From: Albidovulum aestuarii
GTDB taxonomy: Bacteria > Pseudomonadota > Alphaproteobacteria > Rhodobacterales > Rhodobacteraceae
Direction: 5' to 3'
Length of the DNA: 64,000 nucleotides
Assembly (NCBI RefSeq): GCF_029961185.1
Contig: NZ_JASBQQ010000001.1
Coordinates: 476,552 to 540,551, forward strand
The notes beneath the pieces were generated by a model. The model did no database searches. It was not told where the DNA came from and worked only from the letters and a program-made list of their open reading frames with translations. The number at the start of each line of letters is the position of its first letter. Positions within the stretch are counted from its first letter, which is position 1. Below are positions 10,191 through 17,748 of the stretch, one piece after another. A program made the position numbers and the translations under genes.

Positions 10191-10430
10191 ATGAGATATG
10201 TTCAGGCCCTCATTTCGCTCGGCCTTTTCGGCTGGCTGTCATGGTCGGTCGCGACCGGCGCCTTTCCCGGCGGGGATGGCGGGTCGTCGAAGACACGGGC
10301 GCTGAAATCCATGGTCGGCTCGGCCACGGACAATTTCGGCGTGATGCCCACCGCAGCAGGCCTTGCCGTCATCGGAATCGGGCTGGCGCTCTTCTTCCTT
10401 CTCCGTCGCGGAGAGGAAGCAGAGGCCTGA
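10191..10430 (+). CDS. small membrane protein, unknown function
   Basis: A 79-residue product with two hydrophobic segments (about residues 4-24 and 53-72). They are joined by a Gly/Ser/Lys loop (GGDGGSSKTRALKSMVGSATDNFG) and followed by a charged tail (RRGEEAEA). This layout predicts a hairpin inner-membrane protein. No family is recognised. The first of a run of small genes that leads to the terB-like gene; the codon choice matches the chromosome, which supports it being real. Confidence 0.6.
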   Translation: MRYVQALISLGLFGWLSWSVATGAFPGGDGGSSKTRALKSMVGSATDNFGVMPTAAGLAVIGIGLALFFLLRRGEEAEA

Positions 10431-10595
10431 TCCGGCCCCGGGCGGGTCCGTCTGGCCGACATGGACCCGCCCGCACTCCCCACAGCCGTTCATCCGGAAT
10501 TCACATATTTTCCCGACCTCGCCCCGGCTCTTCCCAAATCCCGCCACATTGCAGGCGCCCAATGCTTGTCAGGGGATAGGACGAAAGGGGCCGAC

Positions 10596-10796
10596 ATGGT
10601 CATCGGGGCCGTCATCGCAGGAACAATCGCCGGCATCGCCGCCGCCATCGTCGCCGTGATGGGCTTTGGTCTTCCGGTCTGGGCGGGAATTCTGATCTGG
10701 TCCGGCTTCGGATCGCTCGTGACGCTCCTGCCGCTGATCGCGCTCGCGCTCCTGCCCGAGGACGATATGCCCGACGAGGCGCTCGCCACCGCCTGA
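10596..10796 (+). CDS. small hydrophobic membrane protein, unknown function
   Basis: A 66-residue, almost wholly hydrophobic protein with two predicted helices (about residues 3-24 and 29-53) and a short acidic tail (LPEDDMPDEALATA). The ATG has a clear AAAGGGG ribosome site 6 bases upstream. Upstream in-frame sequence lacks membrane-protein character and is not counted. No family is recognised. It sits between another tiny membrane protein and the TerB gene. Confidence 0.6.
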   Translation: MVIGAVIAGTIAGIAAAIVAVMGFGLPVWAGILIWSGFGSLVTLLPLIALALLPEDDMPDEALATA

Positions 10797-10812
10797 CCGG
10801 CAGGTCCGACGC

Positions 10813-10854
10813 TTGCCATACGTTTTGCCGACATTTCGCATGCGCTTTGCAGAC
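10813..10854. repeat. CATACG/TTTGC iteron repeat, copy A
   Basis: Two tandem versions of CATACGTTTTGCCGAC / CATGCGCTTTGCAGAC lie upstream of the terB-like gene. TGCCATACGTTTTGC is shared with the element at 31879-31920, read there on the other strand. The role is unknown; it could be a regulator site or a dispersed repeat. Confidence 0.5.
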
Positions 10855-10872
10855 CTCTGAAAACCAGCCTAT

Positions 10873-11325
10873 ATGGCGGGCATGTTCGGACGTCTCCTCA
10901 CCCAGTTACTCACCCCGGAACCCACCCCCCTGCCCGCACCCGAGGCGCGGCTGGCGCTGGCCGCGCTTCTCGTTCGTCTGGCGAGGGCGGACGAACACTA
11001 CACCGATCCAGAACGCGCCCGGATCGACCGGGTGCTAGCCAACCGCTACGGGGTCTCCCCCTTCGAGGCGGCAAAGATCCGCGCCGAGGCCGAGGTGCTG
11101 GAGGCCGAAGCCCCCGACACGGTCCGCTTCACACGCGCACTGAAGGACGCCGTGCCCCATGAGGACCGGATGAGCCTGATGGAGGCGCTGTGGTCCGTGG
11201 CGCTGATCGACAACGACCGCGACCCGCGCGAGGACGCCATGATCCGTCAGGCGGCCGATCTTCTGGGCGTGTCTGACATGGACCGCGCCATCGCCCGCCA
11301 AACAATTGAGAAAAAACAGAAATGA
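10873..11325 (+). CDS. TerB-family tellurite-resistance-like protein
   Basis: A 150-residue helical protein of the TerB / TerB-like superfamily. The acidic metal-binding helix pairs are visible: ARADEHYTDPERARIDRVL near residues 37-55 and ALIDNDRDPREDAMIRQAADLLG near 112-134. Members occur in the cytoplasm and the biochemical role is poorly known; this does not establish tellurite resistance. It overlaps the next gene by four bases (ATGA), so the two are translationally coupled. Confidence 0.82.
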   Translation: MAGMFGRLLTQLLTPEPTPLPAPEARLALAALLVRLARADEHYTDPERARIDRVLANRYGVSPFEAAKIRAEAEVLEAEAPDTVRFTRALKDAVPHEDRMSLMEALWSVALIDNDRDPREDAMIRQAADLLGVSDMDRAIARQTIEKKQK

Positions 11326-12083
11326 TCGCCAGCCTCGCGATGTATGACTGGCCGCAGGTCGCGGCCGAACATGACCGCCTGTGGTCTCTGATCCGCGCAG
11401 CCCTCGCCGATGAGGGGATCGACGCGCCAGAGGCGCTGACCCGCAACGGCAGCCTGTGGGATATCTGGGAAAGCCCGGACCTGCTGCTCGGCCAGACCTG
11501 TGGCATGCCCTACCGGACCCGGCTGCATGGCCATGTGACGCTGGTCGGAACGCTCGACTACGCCCTGCCCGACGCGCCGCCGGGCTACTATTATTCGCAG
11601 CTCATCACCCGCGCGGATGAGCCGGGCGACGTTCTGGATTTCATCGACCGGACGCTCGCCTTCAACGGGCAGGACAGCCAGTCGGGCTGGGCCGCGCCGC
11701 AGAATCACGTGGCGCCCCTGATCTTCAAACACACCCGCCATACCGGTGCCCACCGCGACAGCGCCCACGCCGTCGCAACCGGCCGCGCCGACATCGCCGC
11801 AATCGACGCTGTGACCTGGCGGCTTATCGGGACCCACATGCCGGAGCTTGCCGCAAAGCTTCGCGTCATTGGCCATACCGCGCCCACACCCGGCCTTCCG
11901 CTGATCACCGCCGCCCACCGCGATCCCGCGCCGATCGCCCGCGCGGTGACGAATGCCGTGACGTCACTTTCGCCTGCGGACCGCGACATGCTTGGCCTTT
12001 GCGGCCTCGTGATGATCCCGGCAAGTGCCTATATTTCCGTGCCAACCCCACCGCCGCCATCGCAAGATGTGCCGGTGAACTGA
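11322..12083 (+). CDS. PhnD/SsuA-like substrate-binding-fold protein without signal peptide
   Basis: A 253-residue protein resembling the phosphate/phosphonate-binding PhnD family: LLLGQTCGMPY, YSQLITRAD, FNGQDSQSGWAA and GRADIAAIDAVTW follow the order of that fold. It has no recognisable signal peptide or lipobox and no permease or ATPase genes nearby. It may therefore act in the cytoplasm or as a stand-alone sensor, which is inference. It is coupled to the terB-like gene by an ATGA overlap. Confidence 0.7.
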   Translation: MIASLAMYDWPQVAAEHDRLWSLIRAALADEGIDAPEALTRNGSLWDIWESPDLLLGQTCGMPYRTRLHGHVTLVGTLDYALPDAPPGYYYSQLITRADEPGDVLDFIDRTLAFNGQDSQSGWAAPQNHVAPLIFKHTRHTGAHRDSAHAVATGRADIAAIDAVTWRLIGTHMPELAAKLRVIGHTAPTPGLPLITAAHRDPAPIARAVTNAVTSLSPADRDMLGLCGLVMIPASAYISVPTPPPPSQDVPVN

Positions 12084-12176
12084 GCGGATCGCCGGGAATT
12101 TCCTGCAAGACCGATCAAAAAGCGCGTTGTAAAGCGGCAAAATTTCCGCACTACTCTCCGCCGGGGAGTACCGAAC

Positions 12177-12956
12177 GTGACAGAACAAGAAATACCGGTC
12201 ATCGAAATCCGGAACCTGCACAAGGCGTATGGCAATCTTGAGGTCATCAAGGGGGTTTCGCTTGCCGCGCATCGCGGCAAGGTCATCTCGCTTATCGGGT
12301 CGTCAGGATCCGGCAAATCGACCATCTTGCGTTGCTGCAACCTTCTGGAGGACAGCCAGCAGGGCGATGTGATCTTCAAGGGCGAGAAGGTGATCTGGAA
12401 GGGCGAGGGGTTGGGACGCCATCCCGCCGACCGCGAACAGATGATCCGCATCCGCACGAATCTTTCGATGGTCTTCCAGCAGTTCAACCTTTGGGCCCAT
12501 ATGACGATCCTTCAAAACGTCATGGAAGCGCCGCTGACCGTCCTGAAGCGAGACCGGGCAGAGGTTGAGGCGGCGGCACGCAAATATCTCGACAAGGTCG
12601 GCATCGGCGACAAATGCGATGTCTATCCCGCGCAGCTTTCCGGCGGCCAGCAGCAGCGTGCTGCCATCGCGCGGGCGCTCTGCATGGAGCCGACGGCACT
12701 TCTTTTCGATGAGCCGACCTCGGCCCTCGACCCTGAATTGCAGCAGGAAGTGGTGAAGGTGATCAAGGCTCTGGCCGAAGAACACCGCACAATGATCATC
12801 GTGACCCACGACATGCGGCTAGCGGCCGACGTCTCGGACCACGTCGTCTTCCTCCATCAGGGCAAGATCGAAGAGGAAGGCCCGCCTGCCGAGCTTTTCG
12901 GCAACCCGAAAACCGAACGCCTGCAAGGGTTCCTGAGCGCGACCGTTGCGGCCTGA
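12177..12956 (+). CDS. polar amino acid ABC transporter, ATP-binding subunit
   Basis: Energises import by the permease pair encoded downstream. The 259-residue product has the full ABC signature: Walker A GSSGSGKST (about residues 43-51), Q-loop MVFQQFNLW, signature LSGGQQQR, Walker B ALLFDEPTSALDPE and switch His in VTHDM. The insertion between Walker A and the Q-loop is typical of HisP/AotP-type subunits. The start is GTG with GGGGAGTA just upstream. It is the first gene of a four-gene operon. Confidence 0.93.
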   Translation: MTEQEIPVIEIRNLHKAYGNLEVIKGVSLAAHRGKVISLIGSSGSGKSTILRCCNLLEDSQQGDVIFKGEKVIWKGEGLGRHPADREQMIRIRTNLSMVFQQFNLWAHMTILQNVMEAPLTVLKRDRAEVEAAARKYLDKVGIGDKCDVYPAQLSGGQQQRAAIARALCMEPTALLFDEPTSALDPELQQEVVKVIKALAEEHRTMIIVTHDMRLAADVSDHVVFLHQGKIEEEGPPAELFGNPKTERLQGFLSATVAA

Positions 12957-12995
12957 CCAACCAAAGCAGCTCAATAAGAAACTGGGAGTAACCTA

Positions 12996-13715
12996 ATGAA
13001 CAAGTTGATCCTTTCCGTCGCCGCACTGGCGCTTAGCGCCGGACTTGCCTCGGCCCAGACCGTGCGCATGGGGACCGAGGGCGCCTATCCTCCGTACAAC
13101 TTCATCAACGATGCGGGCGAAGTGGACGGGTTCGAGCGGGAACTGGGCGACGAGCTTTGCGCCCGCGCCGAACTGACCTGCGAATGGGTGACCAACGACT
13201 GGGATTCGATCATTCCTAACCTCGTCTCGGGCAACTACGATACGATCATCGCCGGCATGTCGATCACCGACGAGCGCGACGAAGTCATCGATTTCACCCA
13301 GAACTACACCCCGCCGGCCGCTTCGGCCTATGTCGGGCTCTCGGCCGATGCTGATGTTACCGGAATCGTCGCCGCGCAGGCCGCTACTATCCAGGCCGCC
13401 CATGTCGCCGAAACCGGCGCCACTTTGCTCGAATTCCCGACGCCGGACGAAACGATCGCCGCCGTCCGCAACGGCGAAGCCGATGCGGTTCTTGCCGACA
13501 AGGACTTCCTCGTCCCGATCGTCAACGAATCGAACGGCGAACTGGCCTTCGTCGGCGAGGATGTGCCGCTCGGCGGCGGCATCGGCATGGGTGTGCGGGA
13601 ATCGGACGGTGAACTGAAGGGCAAGTTCGACGCCGCGATCCAGTCGATGAAAGATGACGGCACGCTGAACGCCATGATCAAGAAGTGGTTCGGCGACGAA
13701 GCACTCGTCTTCTGA
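12996..13715 (+). CDS. periplasmic amino acid-binding protein of the ABC transporter
   Basis: A 239-residue family 3 solute-binding protein. A signal peptide ends at LASAQ (about residue 21), so the protein is exported. Ligand-fold motifs include GTEGAYPPYNFINDAGEVDGFERELG, DWDSIIPNLVSGNYDTIIAGMSITDER and a C-terminal KKWFGDEALVF. The strength of the match points to polar or basic amino acids or opine-like ligands; the exact ligand is not readable. It is followed by a stable hairpin (13723-13748). Confidence 0.9.
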   Translation: MNKLILSVAALALSAGLASAQTVRMGTEGAYPPYNFINDAGEVDGFERELGDELCARAELTCEWVTNDWDSIIPNLVSGNYDTIIAGMSITDERDEVIDFTQNYTPPAASAYVGLSADADVTGIVAAQAATIQAAHVAETGATLLEFPTPDETIAAVRNGEADAVLADKDFLVPIVNESNGELAFVGEDVPLGGGIGMGVRESDGELKGKFDAAIQSMKDDGTLNAMIKKWFGDEALVF

Positions 13716-13722
13716 GGATAAT

Positions 13723-13748
13723 GGGCGGGGTTCGTGAGGACCCCGCCC
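13723..13748 (+). promoter_or_regulatory. intergenic hairpin after the binding-protein gene
   Basis: GGGCGGGGT (13723-13731) pairs perfectly with ACCCCGCCC (13740-13748). It has no T tract. In ABC operons such hairpins after the binding-protein gene often stabilise that part of the mRNA or limit readthrough, so more binding protein than permease is made; that role is inferred here. Confidence 0.65.
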
Positions 13749-13758
13749 GATATGACCC

Positions 13759-14643
13759 ATGTTCAGCTATTGCACCGATCCCGGTACGCTTGAGGGCCTG
13801 ACCTGGCTCAGCTGCTACCTGACAACAGGCAAGCACCAGTCGATCTATTGGGCCGTGGGAACGGTGCTGCTGCTACTGGCGATCACCGCCCCCACAGCGC
13901 TTCTTTTCGGCTTCGGCGGCGCCTCGGCGGCCCGCAGCCGGTTCGCGCCGCTGTCATGGTTCGGCAAGATCTATATCTCGGTCGTACGCGGCGTGCCCGA
14001 TATCGCCTTTTTCCTCTTCTTCGTCATCGCGCTGGACCAGGCCTTCGAATGGGTTCGCCACAAGGTGAAATGCCCCGACTGGGATCAGGAAGTCTGGCAG
14101 GGCAACGATTTCGTGGTCTGCGCCGAGGCCAAACTGCCGCTCGGCAATGCTGCGCAATGGGTGCATGAGACTTATGGGTTCTTCCTTGCCGTCCTGACCT
14201 TCGCCATCGTCTTCGGCGCCTTCGCCGCCAACGTGCTCTACGGCGCGATGCAGGCCGTGCCGCGCGCCCAGATCGAGACGGCCGAGGCTTATGGGATGAG
14301 CAACCGGCAAGCCTTCTGGCGCATTCTCGTGCCGCAGATGTGGGTCTATGCCCTGCCCGGCCTTTCCAACCTCTGGATGGTGCTGATCAAGGCGACGCCC
14401 CTGCTGTTCCTGCTCGGGGTCGAAGACATCGTTTATTGGGCGCGCGAGCTTGGCGGGTCCAAGACCGCACAGTTCACCGACTACCCGCATCCCGACTGGC
14501 GGATGTGGTATTTCGCGGCACTTCTGATCTTTTATCTCGGCTTCACCCGCGTCTCTGAAATCGTCCTCGACAAGATCATGCGGCGTCTGACCAAGGGGCA
14601 GGCGACGATGGCTGGCGAGGCACAGCGAAAGGCGGCGGCATGA
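13759..14643 (+). CDS. amino acid ABC transporter permease (HisQ type)
   Basis: A 294-residue inner-membrane permease. The BPD-transporter core has the EAA loop ETAEAYGMSNRQAFWRILVPQ that docks to the ATPase, and FIAFGA-type helices around it. It also has an unusually long periplasmic insert (about residues 95-130, including KVKCPDWDQEVWQGNDFVVC) with two Cys, not present in minimal HisQ proteins. It overlaps the next permease gene by four bases (ATGA). No ribosome site is clear; the preceding hairpin is close. Confidence 0.9.
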   Translation: MFSYCTDPGTLEGLTWLSCYLTTGKHQSIYWAVGTVLLLLAITAPTALLFGFGGASAARSRFAPLSWFGKIYISVVRGVPDIAFFLFFVIALDQAFEWVRHKVKCPDWDQEVWQGNDFVVCAEAKLPLGNAAQWVHETYGFFLAVLTFAIVFGAFAANVLYGAMQAVPRAQIETAEAYGMSNRQAFWRILVPQMWVYALPGLSNLWMVLIKATPLLFLLGVEDIVYWARELGGSKTAQFTDYPHPDWRMWYFAALLIFYLGFTRVSEIVLDKIMRRLTKGQATMAGEAQRKAAA

Positions 14644-15446
14644 GTTGCTGGGACACGATCGCGGATTACGGGCTGCGCAGCCTTGGCCACGGCGAACGGC
14701 TGCTGCCGCGCTCCGACTTCACGCTCTGCCAGCAGTTCACGCTGATCGGCTCGGGCATGATCTGGAATATCTATTTCGGTACGCTGGCGCTGATCTCGGG
14801 TTTCGTCCTGGCCACGGCTGTCGCCATGGGAAAGGCTGCGCGCAACCCCTGGCTGCGCAAGCCCGCCGAATGGTTTGTCTTTGTCTTCCGCGGTTCGCCT
14901 CTCTTCATCCAGTTCTTCTTTGCCTATTTTCTGTTTCTCAGCCTCAAATCCACCTATCCGGTCTTTTCTCCCCTGACGGCCGCGGCTTTAGGCGCGCTGA
15001 TCGTTCTCTTTCTCAACACCGCCGCCTATTCGGCCGAGATTTTCTACGGCGCGCTGCAATCCATTCCCAAAGGCGATATCGAGGCCGCTGACGCTTATGG
15101 CATGTCGGGTTGGAGCCGTTTTCGCCGGGTGATCTGGCCGACCATGCTGCGGCTTGGCTGGCCCGCCTATACGAATGAGGCGATCTTTCTCTTCCATGCC
15201 ACGACGCTTGTGTTCTTCTCGGGATTCCCGACGATCAAGCAGAAGGGCGACGCGCTCTATTACGCCAGCTATTTCGCGGACAAGACCTTCAACCCGTTCA
15301 TCCCCTATCCGATCCTTGCCTTCTACTTCATCCTGCTGACGCTTGCGGTCATCTTCCTCTTCGGTCGCGTGAATGCGCGGCTCAACCGCCACCTGCCTCA
15401 GGAAACGCGCAGCAGAATTCGCTTGCGTCCACAGCTGATCCGGTAG
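14640..15446 (+). CDS. amino acid ABC transporter permease (HisM type)
   Basis: Second permease of the transporter, 268 residues. The N-terminus is extended before the first helix (SCWDTIADYGLRSLGHGERLL). The core has EWFVFVFRGSPLFIQFFF, an FRGxPL signature of amino acid importers, and the EAA loop DIEAADAYGMSGWSRFRRVIWP. Co-transcribed and translationally coupled to the previous permease. The operon ends here, followed by a 195-base gap holding two ATTTGATCA sites. Confidence 0.9.
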   Translation: MSCWDTIADYGLRSLGHGERLLPRSDFTLCQQFTLIGSGMIWNIYFGTLALISGFVLATAVAMGKAARNPWLRKPAEWFVFVFRGSPLFIQFFFAYFLFLSLKSTYPVFSPLTAAALGALIVLFLNTAAYSAEIFYGALQSIPKGDIEAADAYGMSGWSRFRRVIWPTMLRLGWPAYTNEAIFLFHATTLVFFSGFPTIKQKGDALYYASYFADKTFNPFIPYPILAFYFILLTLAVIFLFGRVNARLNRHLPQETRSRIRLRPQLIR

Positions 15447-15454
15447 TATCTCTT

Positions 15455-15466
15455 ATTTGATCAAAT
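15455..15466. promoter_or_regulatory. perfect palindrome ATTTGATCAAAT upstream of the glutamine synthetase-like cluster
   Basis: A 12-base perfect palindrome between the permease stop and the synthetase start. A second ATTTGATCA lies at 15530. The spacing (75 bases) and symmetry suggest an operator for a repressor of the downstream genes. Confidence 0.5.
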
Positions 15467-15529
15467 TATTGGCGCGAGCGGCGGCCCTGTTTTCCGTCAC
15501 TTGGCGGCGCACAAAGCCCCCCGCCTGTG

Positions 15530-15540
15530 ATTTGATCATA
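15530..15540. promoter_or_regulatory. second ATTTGATCA half-palindrome before the synthetase cluster
   Basis: ATTTGATCATA repeats nine bases of the palindrome at 15455, about 110 bases before the ATG of the first glutamine synthetase-like gene. Confidence 0.45.
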
Positions 15541-15641
15541 AACAGCTAAGGCCCAAGGGCATGGGCCGATGCTGCCGGGCGGACTGACGTCCCAACCAAG
15601 GCGGTTTCGGAACCACGGCTCGGACCCGTTCAGGTGAGACG

Positions 15642-16979
15642 ATGAAGAACTGGCTCAGAAAACACCCCGAGGTGCGCACGATCCGTGTGGCCGCCGCGGA
15701 CCTCAATGGACAGCCGCGCGGCAAGCGCGTGCCGGTCCGCTTTGCCGATACCGTTGTTGAAAACGGCACCCGCTATCCGATGTCGGTCCTCAATCTCGAC
15801 ATCTGGGGTGAGGATATCGAAGACAGCCCGCTGGTCTTCGAATCGGGCGACAAGGATGGCATCCTGATGCCCACGGAACGCGGCTTCATGCCAATGCCGT
15901 GGCTCGACAGCCCCTCGGCGCTTCTGCCGATCTGGATGTTCCGAGAAAGCGGCAAACCCTACGAGGGCGATCCGCGCCACGCGTTGTCACGCATCGTCAA
16001 GCGCTACAAGGCGCTTGGCCTGACGCCAGTCTGCGCGATGGAACTGGAATTCTTCCTGATCGACGACAGTGGCAAGACGCTTCAGGTTCCGACTTCGCCC
16101 CGTTCGGGCAAGCGCCGCAAGGCGGCCGAGATCATGTCGATCCGGGCGCTCGACGCCTTCGACACGTTCTTCACGGACCTCTATGACGCCTGCGAAGAGA
16201 TGGACATTCCGGCCGACACCGCGATTTCCGAATCCGGTCTCGGACAGTTCGAAATCAACCTGATGCATTGCGACGACGCGTTGCGAGCCGCAGACGATGC
16301 GTGGCTGTTCAAGATGCTCCTGAAAGGCATGGCCCGCCATCATGGCTTTGCCGCCAGCTTCATGGCCAAACCCTACCCCGAATATTCGGGCAATGGGCTG
16401 CACACCCATTTCTCGGTCATCGACAAGGACGGCGACAACGTCTTCGACAACGAGGGGCCGGAAGGCTCGGACATGCTGAAACATGCCGTTGCTGGCTGCC
16501 TCGCCGCGATGCGAGACTGCACGCTTCTGTTTGCGCCTCATTCCAACAGCTACGACCGGCTTATCCCCGAATCGCATGCCCCGAACGCCATCTGCTGGGC
16601 CTATGAAAACCGCACCTCGGCGCTGCGTATCCCGTCCGGGAACCCCAAGGCGCGACGGATTGAACATCGTGTGGCAGGTGGCGACGTGAACCCCTACCTC
16701 ATGCTGGCCGGCATCCTCGGAGCCGCCCTGATCGGCATCGAGGACCAGATGGAACCGCCCGCACCGATCACCGGCAACGCCTATGCGATCGAGGATCTGC
16801 CGCTTCTTTGTGAGACCTGGGAAGAGGCCATCGACGCGTTCGAGAACAGCGAGATGGTCGCCCGGATCTTCCCCAAGGAACTGATCCGCAACCTCGTCAT
16901 GACAAAGCGCCAGGAACTGCACTACATGGCGGAACTGTCGCCCGAGGAGAAGACCGAGATCTACCTCGACACCGTGTGA
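15642..16979 (+). CDS. glutamine synthetase family protein (gamma-glutamyl amine ligase-like)
   Basis: A 445-residue member of the glutamine synthetase fold that probably ligates glutamate to an amine rather than ammonia. The catalytic C-terminal domain shows AMELEFFLID, SESGLGQFEINL, the histidine motif NGLHTHFSV and the arginine-rich ENRTSALRIPSG. It begins with MKNWLRKHPEVRTIRVAAADLNGQPRGKR-type sequence typical of PuuA-like proteins. AGGTGAG precedes the ATG. It opens a cluster with an amidotransferase and a second synthetase. Confidence 0.85.
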   Translation: MKNWLRKHPEVRTIRVAAADLNGQPRGKRVPVRFADTVVENGTRYPMSVLNLDIWGEDIEDSPLVFESGDKDGILMPTERGFMPMPWLDSPSALLPIWMFRESGKPYEGDPRHALSRIVKRYKALGLTPVCAMELEFFLIDDSGKTLQVPTSPRSGKRRKAAEIMSIRALDAFDTFFTDLYDACEEMDIPADTAISESGLGQFEINLMHCDDALRAADDAWLFKMLLKGMARHHGFAASFMAKPYPEYSGNGLHTHFSVIDKDGDNVFDNEGPEGSDMLKHAVAGCLAAMRDCTLLFAPHSNSYDRLIPESHAPNAICWAYENRTSALRIPSGNPKARRIEHRVAGGDVNPYLMLAGILGAALIGIEDQMEPPAPITGNAYAIEDLPLLCETWEEAIDAFENSEMVARIFPKELIRNLVMTKRQELHYMAELSPEEKTEIYLDTV

Positions 16980-17053
16980 CCCGCACGGGCCGCTTGCAAA
17001 GCCATGCGGCCCGGCGCACCCTTCCCGACAAACCCGCGAACCAAGAGACCAAA

Positions 17054-17734
17054 ATGCGTATCGGCATCCTTCAGACCGGCCAGGCCCCCGACATCCTTCG
17101 TGAAAAGATGGGCGACTACCCGGACATGTTCATCCGGCTCCTGGCCGGGCGCGGGCTCGACTTCACGTCCTACCATGTGGAGGGGATGGAGTTTCCCGAA
17201 AGCGTCCATGACTGCGACGGCTGGCTGATCACCGGGTCGCGCCACGGCGCTTACGAGGATCATCCTTTCATCAAGCCTTTGGAGGATTTCATCCGCAAGG
17301 CCTATGCCGAAAAGGTGCCAATGGTCGGCATCTGTTTCGGTCACCAGATCATTGCGCAGGCATTGGGCGGCAAGGTCGAAAAGTTCAAGGGCGGCTGGGC
17401 CGTGGGTCCGCAGGACTATCAGTTCAACGGCGAGACGGTGAATCTGAATGCGTGGCATCAGGATCAGGTCGTCGAAAAGCCCGCCGTCGCCGAAACCATC
17501 GGCACCAATGCCTTCTGTGAACATGCAGCACTTCTCTACGACGACCGCGCCTATACGGTTCAGGCCCATCCCGAATACGGCAACGACTTCATCGACGGGC
17601 TGATGACAACGCGCGGCAAGGGCCTTGTCCCCGAGGAGATCATGGACGCCGCCCGCGCCCGCTTTGCCCCCACCAATTCATCCGCCGCGATTGCCGACCG
17701 GATCGCGGATTTCTTCAAGCAAACCCGAAACTGA
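17054..17734 (+). CDS. class I glutamine amidotransferase-like hydrolase
   Basis: A 226-residue stand-alone type 1 amidotransferase of the GMP synthase-like group. The catalytic nucleophile lies in VGICFGHQIIAQALGG (about residue 96), and the His/Glu pair in VQAHPEYG (about 175). A likely role is to hydrolyse a gamma-glutamyl intermediate made by the flanking synthetases, by analogy with PuuD/PauD pathways; that is inference. The ATG at 17054 matches family starts; an in-frame GTG at 16976 overlapping the previous stop is less likely. Confidence 0.83.
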   Translation: MRIGILQTGQAPDILREKMGDYPDMFIRLLAGRGLDFTSYHVEGMEFPESVHDCDGWLITGSRHGAYEDHPFIKPLEDFIRKAYAEKVPMVGICFGHQIIAQALGGKVEKFKGGWAVGPQDYQFNGETVNLNAWHQDQVVEKPAVAETIGTNAFCEHAALLYDDRAYTVQAHPEYGNDFIDGLMTTRGKGLVPEEIMDAARARFAPTNSSAAIADRIADFFKQTRN

Positions 17735-17748
17735 AAGCAGTGTGACTC

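Noticed and set aside
13759-14643. Reading the ABC transporter as specific for a named amino acid
   Set aside because: Binding-protein sequence alone does not fix the ligand; only the polar amino acid class is supported.
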